Assembly (NCBI GenBank): GCA_032433765.1
Contig: JAVIAB010000159.1
Coordinates: 2,892,342 to 2,956,341, forward strand
From: Megaustenia siamemsis
Lineage: Eukaryota > Mollusca > Gastropoda > Stylommatophora > Ariophantidae
Direction: 5' to 3'
DNA: 64,000 nucleotides
Each line of letters starts with the position of its first letter. The first letter of the stretch is position 1. The notes under the pieces are model-generated. The model was not told the DNA's origin, searched no databases, and saw only the letters and a list, made by a program, of their open reading frames with translations. The position numbers were made by a program, and so were the translations under genes. Positions 40,438 through 50,790 of the stretch are shown here, piece by piece.

Positions 40438-41682
40438 CTAATCTGGGCTGAACGAACGATAGTCCATCTTTTTTTTCCAATAGTCATTTTCTTCTTTTAA
40501 GACATGATCTTCACATTTGCACCAAAAATCTTTGTCAATCTGTGATAGAGCAGCATATGTCAGTCCTTTTATATCGCATAGTTTAAAACTTGTATTCTCA
40601 GCTGCCACCTGCCCTTTAATTTTTGCCCAAACGAGTTCAATGGGGTTTAATTGTGGATGATAAGGGGGCAGTCTCAAGCACGTATGACCATGCTGTTGAA
40701 TGATTTTGTCTATTTGGAATACTTTGGTCTTTTGCGATTTCTTAACAAGTGACAGTAATTCAGGTTTCAAAAATCCCTCGTTAAATGGAATTCCTTCCTT
40801 TCTTAGCCAAATCTTTATAACATCTTTTGTACTGGTAGATGTAGGAATTTTGTCTTCTTCTGCCACAGCGTTGTGGTACGACGCGTTGTCCATTACCAGA
40901 CAGGATGGTCTGTCTAGAATTGGAAGAAGAGTATTTTCAATCCACTCTCTAAATATATGGCCATTCATCTCGGTGTGATAGTCCCTGTTGTCAGTATAAT
41001 TAGAGGTGAATATAAGTTCTGCATTTTTCACCAACCCTTCTTTTCGGCTGCCTGCATGTGCCATTATAATACGCTGTCCTTTTCCAGTGGGTACACATCT
41101 TCTAATATTTCCATCTGATAACTGCCATTCCTTTGCACTTGTGTGGTGAGAATTTATCCAAGATTCATCTAGAAATACAATATCATAACCTTGGTTACGC
41201 ATTTCCCGTACTTCACGTAAATATTTACTCCTCATAGAAACTAAGTGCGGCTTCTCGCAGATGACATTTCTACCACTATCGTACTTTCTAAACGTAAAAC
41301 CGATGCTTCTAACAGTTCTCCATAATGTTGTTTTCGACACAACAATGTCATTTTCTGCTCTCAGTCGAATTTTAAGTTTTCTTAAAGTCACAGTTTCTTT
41401 GGAATCGAACATTTTACAAATTGCTCTTCTAATCACTTCCTTGTCAAAACTATCTACTACTTTCTTTCTTCCTAGCGTCCTAGTCTTGATTGAACTGGAC
41501 ACTCCGTTAGCTTTAAGCACTTGTTTGAAAAAGCGTTTGCTTATACCCAATGCGTGAATAGTTCTCTTTTCTGGCTTTGAGATGCTTGGATACAGTTTTC
41601 CACGCTTAGCTTCTATGCAAAAATATTTATACACCTTTATTGCCACTGATTGCAATGTAAGGAACTTTACTTTTATACCCAT
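40438..41682 (-). CDS. DDE transposase of the Tc1/mariner-IS630 superfamily
   Basis: 414 codons, uninterrupted. The N-terminal ~120 residues are basic with helix-turn-helix-like segments (RTIHALGISKRFFKQVL, TLRKLKIRLRAENDIVVS). The catalytic core shows all three acidic residues: D172 (VFLDESWIN), D265 (CLVMDNASYHNA) and E349 (YHPQLNPIELVWAKIK). 83 residues separate the second Asp and the Glu, far more than the 34 of classical Tc1 elements, so it belongs to a long-spacer lineage of the superfamily. It would cut and paste the element at TA sites. The ATG at 41680-41682 is the first in frame. With matching TIRs and an unbroken frame, this copy could be active. Not host-derived. Confidence 0.93.
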   Translation of the reverse strand: MGIKVKFLTLQSVAIKVYKYFCIEAKRGKLYPSISKPEKRTIHALGISKRFFKQVLKANGVSSSIKTRTLGRKKVVDSFDKEVIRRAICKMFDSKETVTLRKLKIRLRAENDIVVSKTTLWRTVRSIGFTFRKYDSGRNVICEKPHLVSMRSKYLREVREMRNQGYDIVFLDESWINSHHTSAKEWQLSDGNIRRCVPTGKGQRIIMAHAGSRKEGLVKNAELIFTSNYTDNRDYHTEMNGHIFREWIENTLLPILDRPSCLVMDNASYHNAVAEEDKIPTSTSTKDVIKIWLRKEGIPFNEGFLKPELLSLVKKSQKTKVFQIDKIIQQHGHTCLRLPPYHPQLNPIELVWAKIKGQVAAENTSFKLCDIKGLTYAALSQIDKDFWCKCEDHVLKEENDYWKKKMDYRSFSPD

Positions 41683-42094
41683 TGACTAACAGATCACAAA
41701 TTTAACGAAATTACCCAATAATTAGGATACGCCGTTGCACATAAATCACAACAAAACGACAGGAAATGGGATGCACCGGATATAAAATTATAACTATGAC
41801 GCGTTTTATGTGTTTTTTAGTGCTTAAAACAGGGAAATTGGCGCGCATTACGTTCAAGATGACAAGTCCGTGGGTGCTCACTCATATGAAGCGGTAATTC
41901 CTCCAAATATATGGTTTGACCAAAATGCCTTAAATTTGTATACTTCAAATAAAGAATATTTAAAACTATACGTTTGTTGGTGAGGAAATGAATGTACTTC
42001 TTGGGACCAAAAAATCACAAGACCATATGCAAAATTTCAGCATTATCAATCAATTGGTTGCAGAGATATGGAATTTTAAACACCTTCAAAATAT

Positions 42095-42108
42095 TTTGAA
42101 ACGACCTA
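42095..42108. repeat. Right terminal inverted repeat
   Basis: tttgaaacgaccta, followed by the duplicated TA. Confidence 0.85.
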
Positions 42109-42110
42109 TA

Positions 42111-42308
42111 AAAGTAATCCCGGAGGGGAAAATACAAGGTAAAAGAGGCAGAGGTCAGACCAAGACTAACATGGACGAGTAACATCAAAAGATTGACAAA
42201 TCAGCCTATGACAACCTGCACCATCAAAGCATGAGACAGAGCAAAATGGCGCTCCATGGTGGCCAACCTTCGTTGCGGAGACGACACTCGATGATGATGA
42301 TGTTGATG
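42111..42308 (+). mobile_element. LINE-B insertion, right part and (GAT)n tail
   Basis: Continues LINE-B after the transposon: a GKIQGKRGRGQTKTNMDE frame, then the conserved terminus caaccttcgttgcggagacg and a tail gatgatgatgttgatgat. Followed by the TSD copy atatgttctcta (42309-42320). Confidence 0.88.
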
Positions 42309-42379
42309 ATATGTTCTCTACAGCTATACTCGCGGCCTTTAATATTTGATATATTGATATCCACAGTGCACAATAAAGA

Positions 42380-42740
42380 CAAGTGGAACAATGTTAAAAC
42401 AGGTAAATGAATTTAAATATTTGGGAACAATGTTAACCATAGACGGAAGATGTACAAAAGAGGTGAGATACAGAATGGCTCAGACAAAAGCAGCTTTCCA
42501 GAAAACAAGGAAGACACTGTGCAATCCATTTTTGACAATAAAAACAAGAACAACAGTTCTTAAATGTAATGTGATGCCTGTCTTAACATATAGATGTGGA
42601 TTATGGACAATTGGACACAGACAAGAAAATCACTGGAGGCTGTAGAGATGTGGTTTCTACGAAAGAATGTTGAGAATAACATGGACAGATAGAAGAGTCA
42701 TGAAAGCGTTCTGAAGGGAGACCAAAGCAAAACTGAAAGC
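42380..42740 (+). pseudogene. LINE-A fragment
   Basis: MLKQVNEFKYLGTMLTIDGR ... RMAQTKAAFQK (open at 42391-42645), then a frameshift and a degraded RCGFYERMLRITWTDRR-like stretch. Merges into purine-rich sequence near 42756. Confidence 0.8.
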
Positions 42741-42755
42741 AAATTTCCAATATTA

Positions 42756-42990
42756 GGAAGAAGAAGGGAAACTAAAAGTATATGGAGAAGGAGAAGAAGA
42801 AGAGGAAGGAGAAGAAGAAGAAGAAGAACAAACAACAAGAAGAAGTAAACGAACAAATGGAAGAATAAAATGATGACGATGAAGAAGATAAAGAAGACGA
42901 ATGAGAAGAAGAAAGAAAAAGGAAGTTTGAGAAAAGGAAAAAGTACAAGAAGATGATGATGATGATGATGATGATTACGATGATGAGAAT
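42756..42990. repeat. Purine-rich low complexity with GAA and GAT triplets
   Basis: gaagaagaagaggaagg-type repeats, then (gat)n at 42954-42975. The open frames on the opposite strand are artefacts. Confidence 0.85.
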
Positions 42991-43696
42991 GAAGCAGTTC
43001 TCCCCATCCCACCCCACCCCCCATTCCCCCAAAAAAATAAACCGATCAAGGAGATATGTTTACATTGTGAGGTCTCATCAATTTTCTCTTGTGCCTTTGA
43101 TCTTCAAGCATTAACGTAATATCATCACAGAAAGCCGTTTAGCCATTTCTAGTTTCTCGATTTCTTCTCTGTGTGTTCCGATAATTAGCCACATTTTTCT
43201 AGTCTTGCCTGCTAACTTTCTTTTATTTACGTTTCATCTTTATCGCATATTTTTTGTTCGTTTTAAAGATCAGAGTTTTTATTTGAAAAAAAAAAACATT
43301 AACTGGCAGCAGATACATAAATGTGGTTTATTAGTTCCAGCTTAAGAAAGGAACATAACAAATCAAGTTACGGGAAAATAGTGTCTGAAGCTATTTTTGT
43401 TGGAATTATTCGATCCAACGAAGGAATGGGGCCCAAAAAATAGGAAAGAGTAAATAAGTATTTATGTTAGAAGATAAGAAAAAGTGAAATATTTTATTCC
43501 AGAAATAGAAAATGGAAAATTCCAGTTTAAAAAATGGTGTAAAAAACAACTTGAAACGAAATAAAAAATATCAGCAGAAAAGATCATGTTCCACTCGCTA
43601 TGAAACCCGGAATTTCCTCAAAATTATGATCGTGTCTCAGCACCGTGAAACAGAAACTGGGATAGCATAAACAAATAATAAACACAAGAATGTAGA
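42991..43696. other. No recognisable gene
   Basis: About 700 bp, AT-rich, with no credible frame or motif. Confidence 0.45.
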
Positions 43697-43812
43697 GTAA
43701 ATGTAAATGGGAAAATGCTGAAACAAGTGAGCAGATTAAAGCACCTGGTATCATTGGGCGGGCTCTGTTCGCAGACAAAAGGTAGAGTCATTACAGAAGT
43801 CAAAAGTACCTA
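43697..43812 (+). pseudogene. Degraded LINE-A relic
   Basis: VNGKMLKQVSRLKHLVS followed by TKGRVITEVKS aligns with the LINE-A segment MLKQVNEFKYLGT...GRCTKEV at 42391, with several substitutions. Confidence 0.55.
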
Positions 43813-43844
43813 AAGTCACCTTTGTCTAAGTCCCTGAACATGCA

Positions 43845-44938
43845 GGAGTTAGTATCATCCGTCAGTCATAGTTGGACATGCAGGAGTTAGTATTCTCCGT
43901 CAGTCATAGTTGGACATGCAGGAGTTAGTATTCTCCGTTAGTCATAGTTGGACATGCAGGAGTTAGTATTCTCCGTTAGTCATAGTTGGACATGCAGGAG
44001 TTAGTATTCTCCGTCAGTCATAGTTGGACATGCAGGAGTTAGTATTCTCCGTTAGTCATAGTTGGACATGCAGGAGTTAGTATTCTCCGTTAGTCATAGT
44101 TGGACATGCAGGAGTTAGTATTCTCCGTTAGTCATAGTTGGACATGCAGGAGTTAGTATTCTCCGTTAGTCATAGTTGGACATGCAGGAGTTAGTATTCT
44201 CCGTTAGTCATAGTTGGACATGCAGGAGTTAGTATTCTCCGTTAGTCATAGTTGGACATGCAGGAGTTAGTATTCTCCGTCAGTCATAGTTGGACATGCA
44301 GGAGTTAGTATTCTCCGTTAGTCATAGTTGGACATGCAGGAGTTAGTATTCTCCGTCAGTCATAGTTGGACATGCAGGAGTTAGTATTCTCCGTTAGTCA
44401 TAGTTGGACATGCAGGAGTTAGTATTCTCCGTCAGTCATAGTTGGACATGCAGGAGTTAGTATCCTCCGTCAGTCATAGTTGGACATGCAGGAGTTGGTA
44501 TCATCCGTCAGTCATAGTTGGACATGCAGGAGTTAGTATTCTCCGTCAGTCATAGTTGGACATGCAGGAGTTAGTATTCTCCGTTAGTCATAGTTGGACA
44601 TGCAGGAGTTAGTATCCTCCGTCAGTCATAGTTGGACATGCAGGAGTTAGTATCATCCGTCAGTCATAGTTGGACATGCAGGAGTTAGTATCATCCGTCA
44701 GTCATAGTTGGACATGCAGGAGTTGGTATCATCCGTCAGTCATAGTTGGACATGCAGGAGTTAGTGTTCTCCGTCAGTCATAGTTGGACATGCAGGAGTT
44801 AGTATTCTCCGTCAGTCATAGTTGGACATGCAGGAGTTAGTATCATCCGTTAGTCATAGTTGGACATGCAGGAGTTAGTATTCTCAGTTAGTCATCGTTG
44901 GACATGCAGGAGTTAGTATTCTCAGTTAGTCATAGTTG
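43845..44938. repeat. 38-bp minisatellite array next to LINE-D
   Basis: About 28 copies of a 38-bp unit: ctccgttagtcatagttgga + catgcaggagttagtatt. It shares the core ctccgtcagtcatagttg with the 29-bp array at 7973-9950. Both arrays sit directly against the 3' end of a LINE-D fragment in the same orientation. Confidence 0.94.
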
Positions 44939-44939
44939 A

Positions 44940-45255
44940 TTGTGGATTTTCCTGCGCACATAGAAATGTTATTTTTTTTTTCTTTCGCGGTGTATTCTCA
45001 TTTTTCTATGAATCTGTCTGCTTCTTGCTTGGGTTGGAGCTTTAGAGTGTGTTTTCAAAGATTGCGGTTTGCAGCTTCCCAGGGAGAACGGTTTTGGTTC
45101 AGAGACTTCATGTCACATTTACACACTGTCAATCACAATTTTGGTTGCTCCCTAGTCCTTTTTTCTATCTGCTAGTTGTCCATATAGTATACCTTTTGGT
45201 ATGCGGCCATCTTTCACACGGTGTACGTGGCCAAGTCAGCGTAACCTACCTTGTA

Positions 45256-45256
<1 letters not shown>
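44940..45256 (-). pseudogene. LINE-D C-terminal fragment, 3' part
   Basis: The minus strand has LGHVHRVKDGRIPKGILYGQ LADRK and a degenerate KTHSKAPTQARSRQIHRK-like terminus. Collinear with 9951-10290. It is interrupted at 45256 by an 863-bp insertion and continues at 46129. Confidence 0.82.
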
Positions 45257-45287
<31 letters not shown>

Positions 45288-46119
45288 ACTGCAATCAGGA
45301 CTCGATCAGAGTAGGATTCCAGACTCTCACATAAAGTCAACTGTCAGGTTAAGTGTGTTGATTCCCCCCCACAGACAGAACATCACAGTTAGAGTCTGCC
45401 AGATCAAATCTGATTGAACACCCGTTAAAACGTTGCACTGTTTTCTGCGCCAGTGGCCCAGTGCATCCGATTTCAGCCAGCATTTTATTCAGGTTTGCTT
45501 TCCTTAGCCTTTGATTGTCCCCAATCTTCCTGCAAGGCAGCAGATTGTCTGTTCTGTAGGGGTATTCTGCCCTTAGATGGTCGGCCCTCCCAGGTTTACG
45601 AGCACCATCTGCGCGGGTCACTAGAGGTGACTAACACAGACATGCACACACTAAGATATGAGATGTGACTAACACAGACGTGCAAACAGCGATACGAGGC
45701 ATGACTAACACTGACACACATCAAGATATGAGATATGACTAACACAGACATACGCGCAAAGATATGATACATGACTAATATAGACATGCACACAAAGATA
45801 TGAGATATGATTGACATAGATATACACGCACAAAGATATGAGATATGACTAACATAAACATGCACATAAAGATATGAGATATGACTAACATGACATACAC
45901 ACACCCAGATATGAGCCATGGCTAGTACACACACAAGCTAAGATATGAGCCGTGGCTAGCACACACACACAAGCTAAGATATGAGCCAATGGCTAGCACA
46001 CACACAAGCTAAGATATGAGCCGTGGCAAGCACAGAAACACATTAAGATATGAGCCATGGCTTCACGGAAACTCACCAAAATATGAACCATGTCTAGCAC
46101 AGAAACACATTAAGATATA
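45257..46119. mobile_element. 863-bp insertion in LINE-D with 9-bp flanking duplication
   Basis: Flanked by accttgtat at 45248-45256 and 46120-46128. Removing it and one copy restores the LINE-D order seen at 10270-10300. It starts with (TC)n (about 45257-45282), then about 300 bp including a 90-codon minus frame (45349-45621) whose KMLAEIGCTGPLAQ part resembles a minus-strand stretch near 46570-46620. It ends in the degenerate repeat described next. The element type is not identified. Confidence 0.65.
45620..46115. repeat. Degenerate 30-40 bp repeats with CA-rich segments
   Basis: About 14 loose copies of aagatatgagatatgactaa + cacagacatacacac. Unit length varies. The 112-codon minus frame here is an artefact. 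Confidence 0.85.
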
Positions 46120-46128
46120 ACCTTGTAT

Positions 46129-46450
46129 GAGCAGCGTGTAAATGTTCGGGAGGCCTGTGCGAGTCAAAACCTCCATTTTTGTCAATTTATCCTTCAGGTG
46201 ATACCAAGAATACAGCGCAAACTTCGCTTATGAAATGTATTTAGCCTTCTCTCCTACTTTGCATAAGTTGTCCAACATTCGCTGTCATAGAGGAGGATAC
46301 TAATGATGCAAGCATTATAAACTGCGGCCTATGTTTGAATTGTCAGTTTGCTGTGTTGCCAGTCATGCCTCTAGAAAGGCGGTCGAAGGTGGCAGCAGCT
46401 TTAACAATGCGGTACATGCGGAGATGCTGGGACATGAAAGAGTGGGCACT
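46129..46450 (-). pseudogene. LINE-D fragment, upstream part with one unexpanded 23-bp unit
   Basis: The minus strand reads TKMEVLTRTGLPNIYTLL next to the insertion, and further upstream a degenerate LLYDSECWTTYAK and KAAATFDRLSRG. The segment 46134-46156 is the single-copy equivalent of the unit amplified at 10291-11605. Confidence 0.78.
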
Positions 46451-46999
46451 TTAACTTGCGTTCGCCCGATGACTAAAGGAGTACACTTCTTCGTCATCCG
46501 CCCTTAAAAGAAAGCTAAGTGGGAGTGTCTGCGTTGTGTTTTGATTTGCAGTATAATTGGGATATTTGCACTTTTCGGCCCAATACATCCGACTTCAGCA
46601 GAACATTTTTTAGTACCGGGTTTGTTTACCTCTTCTATCCGAACTCGGTTGGCCAGACTAGACAAGTTAATATGTTACTGAAGGCACCACCAAATGTGGA
46701 GCAGGGTCAGGATGATTTTGATTCACCAATCTTGGCGCAAGCCATCAGCTTTGGGTCCTTCGCTTCCTGGGTTTCGTAACGACTGAAACGCCTTTATAAA
46801 CGGTAGACATAGGAAAAGTTAATGACATTGGCAGAGAGGTGTGAATCTCAGTTTAAAAAATTGAGTAGACAGCGAAGATAATAAATTATAAAGTTCTGGC
46901 ACAGAAGGGAGTAATGTAAGATGTTTATAGAGCAATTAGAACATGGGGTAATGATGTCTTGAACACAGGGAGGGACGTAACAAATGATTGAATGCTGTC
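46451..46999. other. No recognisable gene
   Basis: Contains an 86-codon plus frame (46519-46779) without motif. Its opposite strand near 46570-46640 resembles part of the insertion at 45257-46119, so it may be LINE-related debris. Confidence 0.45.
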
Positions 47000-47086
47000 G
47001 TTGAGAGGAATGTACAAGGCAAATCGAGGCAGAGGGATGCTAGAAGTCAAGTAGATTGGAATATTGAGAGGTGGTTATGATAACAT
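47000..47086 (+). pseudogene. LINE-B fragment left of the 38-bp array
   Basis: gaatgtacaaggcaaatcga-type sequence translates to a degraded G.VQGKS.QR, then QVDWNIERW, matching the LINE-B terminal region (GKIQGKR.RGRPRLTWTSNIKRW). The next LINE-B residues, M.ECIIKAR, are where the array begins. Confidence 0.7.
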
Positions 47087-48212
47087 ATGATAGAGTGTAT
47101 CATCAAGGCTAGAGAAAGTGTGAAAGGATAGATTGCATCATCAAGGCTAGAGAAAGTGTGAAAGGATAGATTGTATCATCAAGGTAAGAGACAGTGTGAA
47201 CTGATAGTGTAAGGTAAGAGCCAGTATGAAATGATAGTGTAAGGTAAGAGACAGTGTGAAATGATAGAGTGTATCATCACGGTAAGAGGTAGTGTGAAAT
47301 GATAGAGTGTATCATCACGGTAAGAGGTAGTGTGAAATGATAGAGTGTATCATCACGGTAAGAGGTAGTGTGAAATGATAGAGTGTATCATCACGGTAAG
47401 AGGTAGTGTGAAATGATAGAGTGTATCATCACGGTAAGAGGTAGTGTGAAATGATAGTGTGTATCATCACGGTAAGAGGTAGTGTGAAATGATAGAGTGT
47501 ATCATCACGGTAAGAGGTAGTGTGAAATGATAGTGTGTATCATCACGGTAAGAGGTAGTGTGAAATGATAGAGTGTATCATCACGGTAAGAGGTAGTGTG
47601 AAATGATAGAGTGTATCATCACGGTAAGAGGTAGTGTGAAATGATAGAGTGTATCATCACGGTAAGAGGTAGTGTGAAATGATAGTGTGTATCATCACGG
47701 TAAGAGGTAGTGTGAAATGATAGTGTGTATCATCACGGTAAGAGGTAGTGTGAAATGATAGAGTGTATCATCACGGTAAGAGGTAGTGTGAAATGATAGA
47801 GTGTATCATCACGGTAAGAGGTAGTGTGAAATGATAGAGTGTATCATCACGGTAAGAGGTAGTGTGAAATGATAGAGTGTATCATCACGGTAAGAGACAG
47901 TGTGAAATGATAGTGTGTATCATCACGGTAAGAGGTAGTGTGAAATGATAGAGTGTATCATCACGGTAAGAGACAGTGTGAAATGATAGAGTGTATCATC
48001 ACGGTAAGAGGTAGTGTGAAATGATAGAGTGTATCATCACGGTAAGAGGTAGTGTGAAATGATAGAGTGTATCATCACGGTAAGAGGTAGTGTGAAATGA
48101 TAGTGTGTATCATCACGGTAAGAGGTAGTGTGAAATGATAGTGTGTATCATCACGATAAGAGGTAGTGTGAAATGATAGTGTGTCTCATCAAGTCAAGAG
48201 ACAGTGTAAAAT
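47087..48212. repeat. 38-bp minisatellite array inside LINE-B
   Basis: About 29 copies of a 38-bp unit: atgatagagtgtatcatcac + ggtaagaggtagtgtgaa. The first two copies (atcaaggctagagaaagtg) are closest to ordinary LINE-B. In frame the unit reads MIECIITVRGSVK, equivalent to the LINE-B terminus M..CIIKAR.RVEWR. LINE-B sequence continues on both sides. Confidence 0.94.
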
Positions 48213-48265
48213 AACAAATCCAAGAAGTCAAGACTCGATGCGGAGACGGCACACAAGTTAATCAT
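48190..48265 (+). pseudogene. LINE-B 3' terminus right of the array
   Basis: catcaagtcaagagacagtg, then gatgcggagacggcacacaa, matches the LINE-B end at 42215-42290 (catcaaagcatgagacagag ... gttgcggagacgacactcg). It overlaps the last array unit. Confidence 0.7.
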
Positions 48266-48555
48266 TTCAGTTCACATCTTCTCTCTCGTGCCCTAATCGA
48301 ATGTGTTCTAAGGGAGACAAGTAATTATAATTTAAAGATAAATTGTGACAAACTATCGAAGAGTAAAGATGATATACTATGGAAGACAAGTAATGGTAAT
48401 TTAAAGGCGACAAAGGGAAATAATCTACTGAAAACGATTGTTGATAATCTAAGGGAGGCAAAAAGTAATAATCTAAGAACAACAAACGTTGATAAGTTAG
48501 GGACATGCTGCCTTTTTTCTTCAATAAAATATAAAGATCTTCGACACATTACATC
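48266..48555. other. A-rich sequence with loose repeats, no gene
   Basis: Weakly repeated agacaagtaat.gtaattta / aataatcta motifs. The two overlapping minus frames (about 75-85 codons) contain DYHYLSS/YFPLS-like repeats and are not supported as genes. Confidence 0.5.
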
Positions 48556-50600
48556 ATTCTGTTGTAGTGTTGAACCTCTTGTAGTGTTGAACCTCTTGTA
48601 GTGTTGAACCTCTTGTAGTGTTAGATTTGTTGTACTATTGAACCTCTTGTAATGTTGAACCTATTGTATTGTTCGATCTGTTGTAGTATTAAACCACTTG
48701 TAGTGTTGAGCCTCTTGTAATGTTGAACCTATTGTAGTGTTCAATCTGTTGTAGTGTTGAACCACTTGTAGTGTTGAACCTATTGTATTGTTCAATCTGT
48801 TGTAGTGTTCAACCACTTGTAGTGTTGAGCCTCTTGTAATGTTGAACCTATTGTAGTGTTCAATCTGTTGTAGTGTTGAACAACTTGTAGTGTTGAGCCT
48901 CTTGTAATGTTGAACCTATTGTATTGTTAAATCTGTTGTAGTATTGAACCACTTGTAGTGTTGAACCTATTGTATTATTCAATCCGTTGTAGTGTTGAAC
49001 CACTTGTAGTGTTGAACCTATTGTATTGTTCAATCTGTTGTAGTATTGAACCACTTGTAGTGTTGAACCTATTGTATTGTGCAATCTGTTGTAGTGTTGA
49101 ACCTCTTGTAGTGTTAGATTTGTTGTACTATTGAACCTCTTGTAATGTTTAACCTATTGTATTGTTCGATCTGTTGTAGTATTAAACCACTTGTAGTGTT
49201 GAGCCTCTTGTAATGTTGAACCTATTGTAGTGTTCAATCTGTTGTAGTGTTGAACCACTTGTAGTGTTGAACCTATTGTATTGTTCAATCTGTTGTAGTG
49301 TTGAACCACTTGTAGTGTTGAGCCTCTTGTAATGTTGAACCTATTGTAGTGTTCAATCTGTTGTAGTGTTGAACAACTTGTAGTGTTGAGCCTCTTGTAA
49401 TGTTGAACCTATTGTATTGTAAAATCTGTTGTAGTATTGAACCACTTGTAGTGTTGAACCTATTGTATTGTTCAATCTGTTGTAGTGTTGAACCACTTGT
49501 AGTGTTGAACCTATTGCATTGTTCAATCTGTTGTAGTATTGAACCACTTGTAGTGTTGAACCTATTGTATTGTGCAATCTGTTGTAGTGTTGAACCACTT
49601 GTATTGTTGAGCCTATTGTATTGTTCGATCTGCTGTGGTGTTGAACCACTTGTAGTGTTGAGCCTCTTGTAATGTTGAACCTATTGTATTGTTCGATCTG
49701 TTGTATTGTTGAACCACTTGTAGTGTTGAGCCTCTTGTAATGTTGAACCTATTGTATTGTTCGATCTGTTGTAGTATTGAACCTATTGCATTTTTCGATC
49801 TGTTGTGGTGTTGAACCACTTGTAGTGGGACCTATTGTATTGTTCAATCTGTTGTAGTATTTAACCACTTGTAGTGTTGAACCTATTGTATTGTTCAATC
49901 TGTTGTAGTATTTAACCACTTGTAGTGTTGAACCTATTGTATTGTTCAATCTGTTGTAGTATTTAACCACTTGTAGTGTTGAACCTATTGCATTTTTCGA
50001 TCTGTTGTAGTATTTAACCACTTGTAGTGTTGAACCTATTGTATTGTTCGATCTGTTGTAGTGTTCGATCTGTTGTAGTTTTGTAGTGCTGAACCTGTTG
50101 CAGTGTTGAATCTGCTGTAATGTTGAAAATGGTGTAGTGTAGGAGCTGTTGTAATGTTGTAGTGCTAAACTCATTGTAGTGTTGAATCTGTTGTAATGTT
50201 GAAACTGGTGTAGCTGTTGTAATTTTGCAGTGATGTAGTGCTAAACTCATTGTAGTGTTGAATTTGTTGTAATGTGGTAGTGCTGAACCTGTTGCAGTGT
50301 TTTGAATCTGTTGTAATGTTGAAAATGGTGTAGTGTAGGAGCTGTTGTAATGTTGTAGTGCTAAACTCATTGTAGTGTAGGAGCTGTTGTAATGTTGTAG
50401 TGCTAAACTCATTGTATTGTTTAATTTGTTGTAATGTTGAAACTGGTGTAGTGTAAAAGCTGTTGTAATGTTGTAGTGCTAAACTCATTGCAGTGTTGAA
50501 TCTGTTGTAATGTTGAAACTGGTGTAGTGTAGGAGCTGTTGTAATGTTGTAGTGATGTAGTGCTAAACTCATTGTAGTGTTGATTCTGTTATAGTTTTCA
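48556..50600. repeat. 17-bp monomer / 51-bp higher-order minisatellite
   Basis: Basic 17-bp monomers (cttgtagtgttgaacct) arranged in 51-bp trimers with distinct types: ctgttgtagtgttgaac, cacttgtagtgttgaac, ctattgtattgttcaat. From about 50060 a more diverged block with gtagtgtaggagctgttg appears. About 120 monomers. All open frames here are artefacts. Confidence 0.94.
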
Positions 50601-50790
50601 ACTGTGATCAACCATAGACAGTGTGACATCGAGTAGAGCGGACGAGAAATGACCTCGACAACAATCGTTACTTAAATCTATCCATGTCGAAGGCGGATGT
50701 GTCGGGTTGAAAGGTTCAGATGCCTCGGCTGAGTGGTAGACTAGCGACATAGCGGTTCCCACTTAGCGGGTAAACGCTAATGAGAAGTGA
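50601..50790. other. Unique sequence between arrays
   Basis: About 190 bp containing cctcggctgagtggtagact, which faintly resembles a tRNA D-arm, but no convincing B-box at the right distance. Not called as a SINE. Confidence 0.4.

Larger units (their letters stand above)
39656..42108 (-). mobile_element. Tc1/mariner-IS630 family DNA transposon, apparently complete
   Basis: 2453 bp with terminal inverted repeats of about 14 bp (ttggtcgtttcaaa at the left, complement taggtcgtttcaaa at the right, one mismatch) and a duplicated TA (39654-39655 and 42109-42110). Removing the element and one TA restores the LINE-B sequence cctactaaaagtaatcc seen in other LINE-B copies, which fixes the boundaries. 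It carries one intact transposase frame. Non-coding DNA lies on both sides (about 0.8 kb left, 0.4 kb right). Confidence 0.92.

Noticed and set aside
42698..43032. Histidine/leucine/phenylalanine-rich minus frames
   Set aside because: Translations of GAA/GAT low-complexity sequence.
50720..50790. tRNA gene or SINE head near ctcggctgagtggtagacta
   Set aside because: D-arm-like sequence only. No acceptor pairing and no proper B-box were found.
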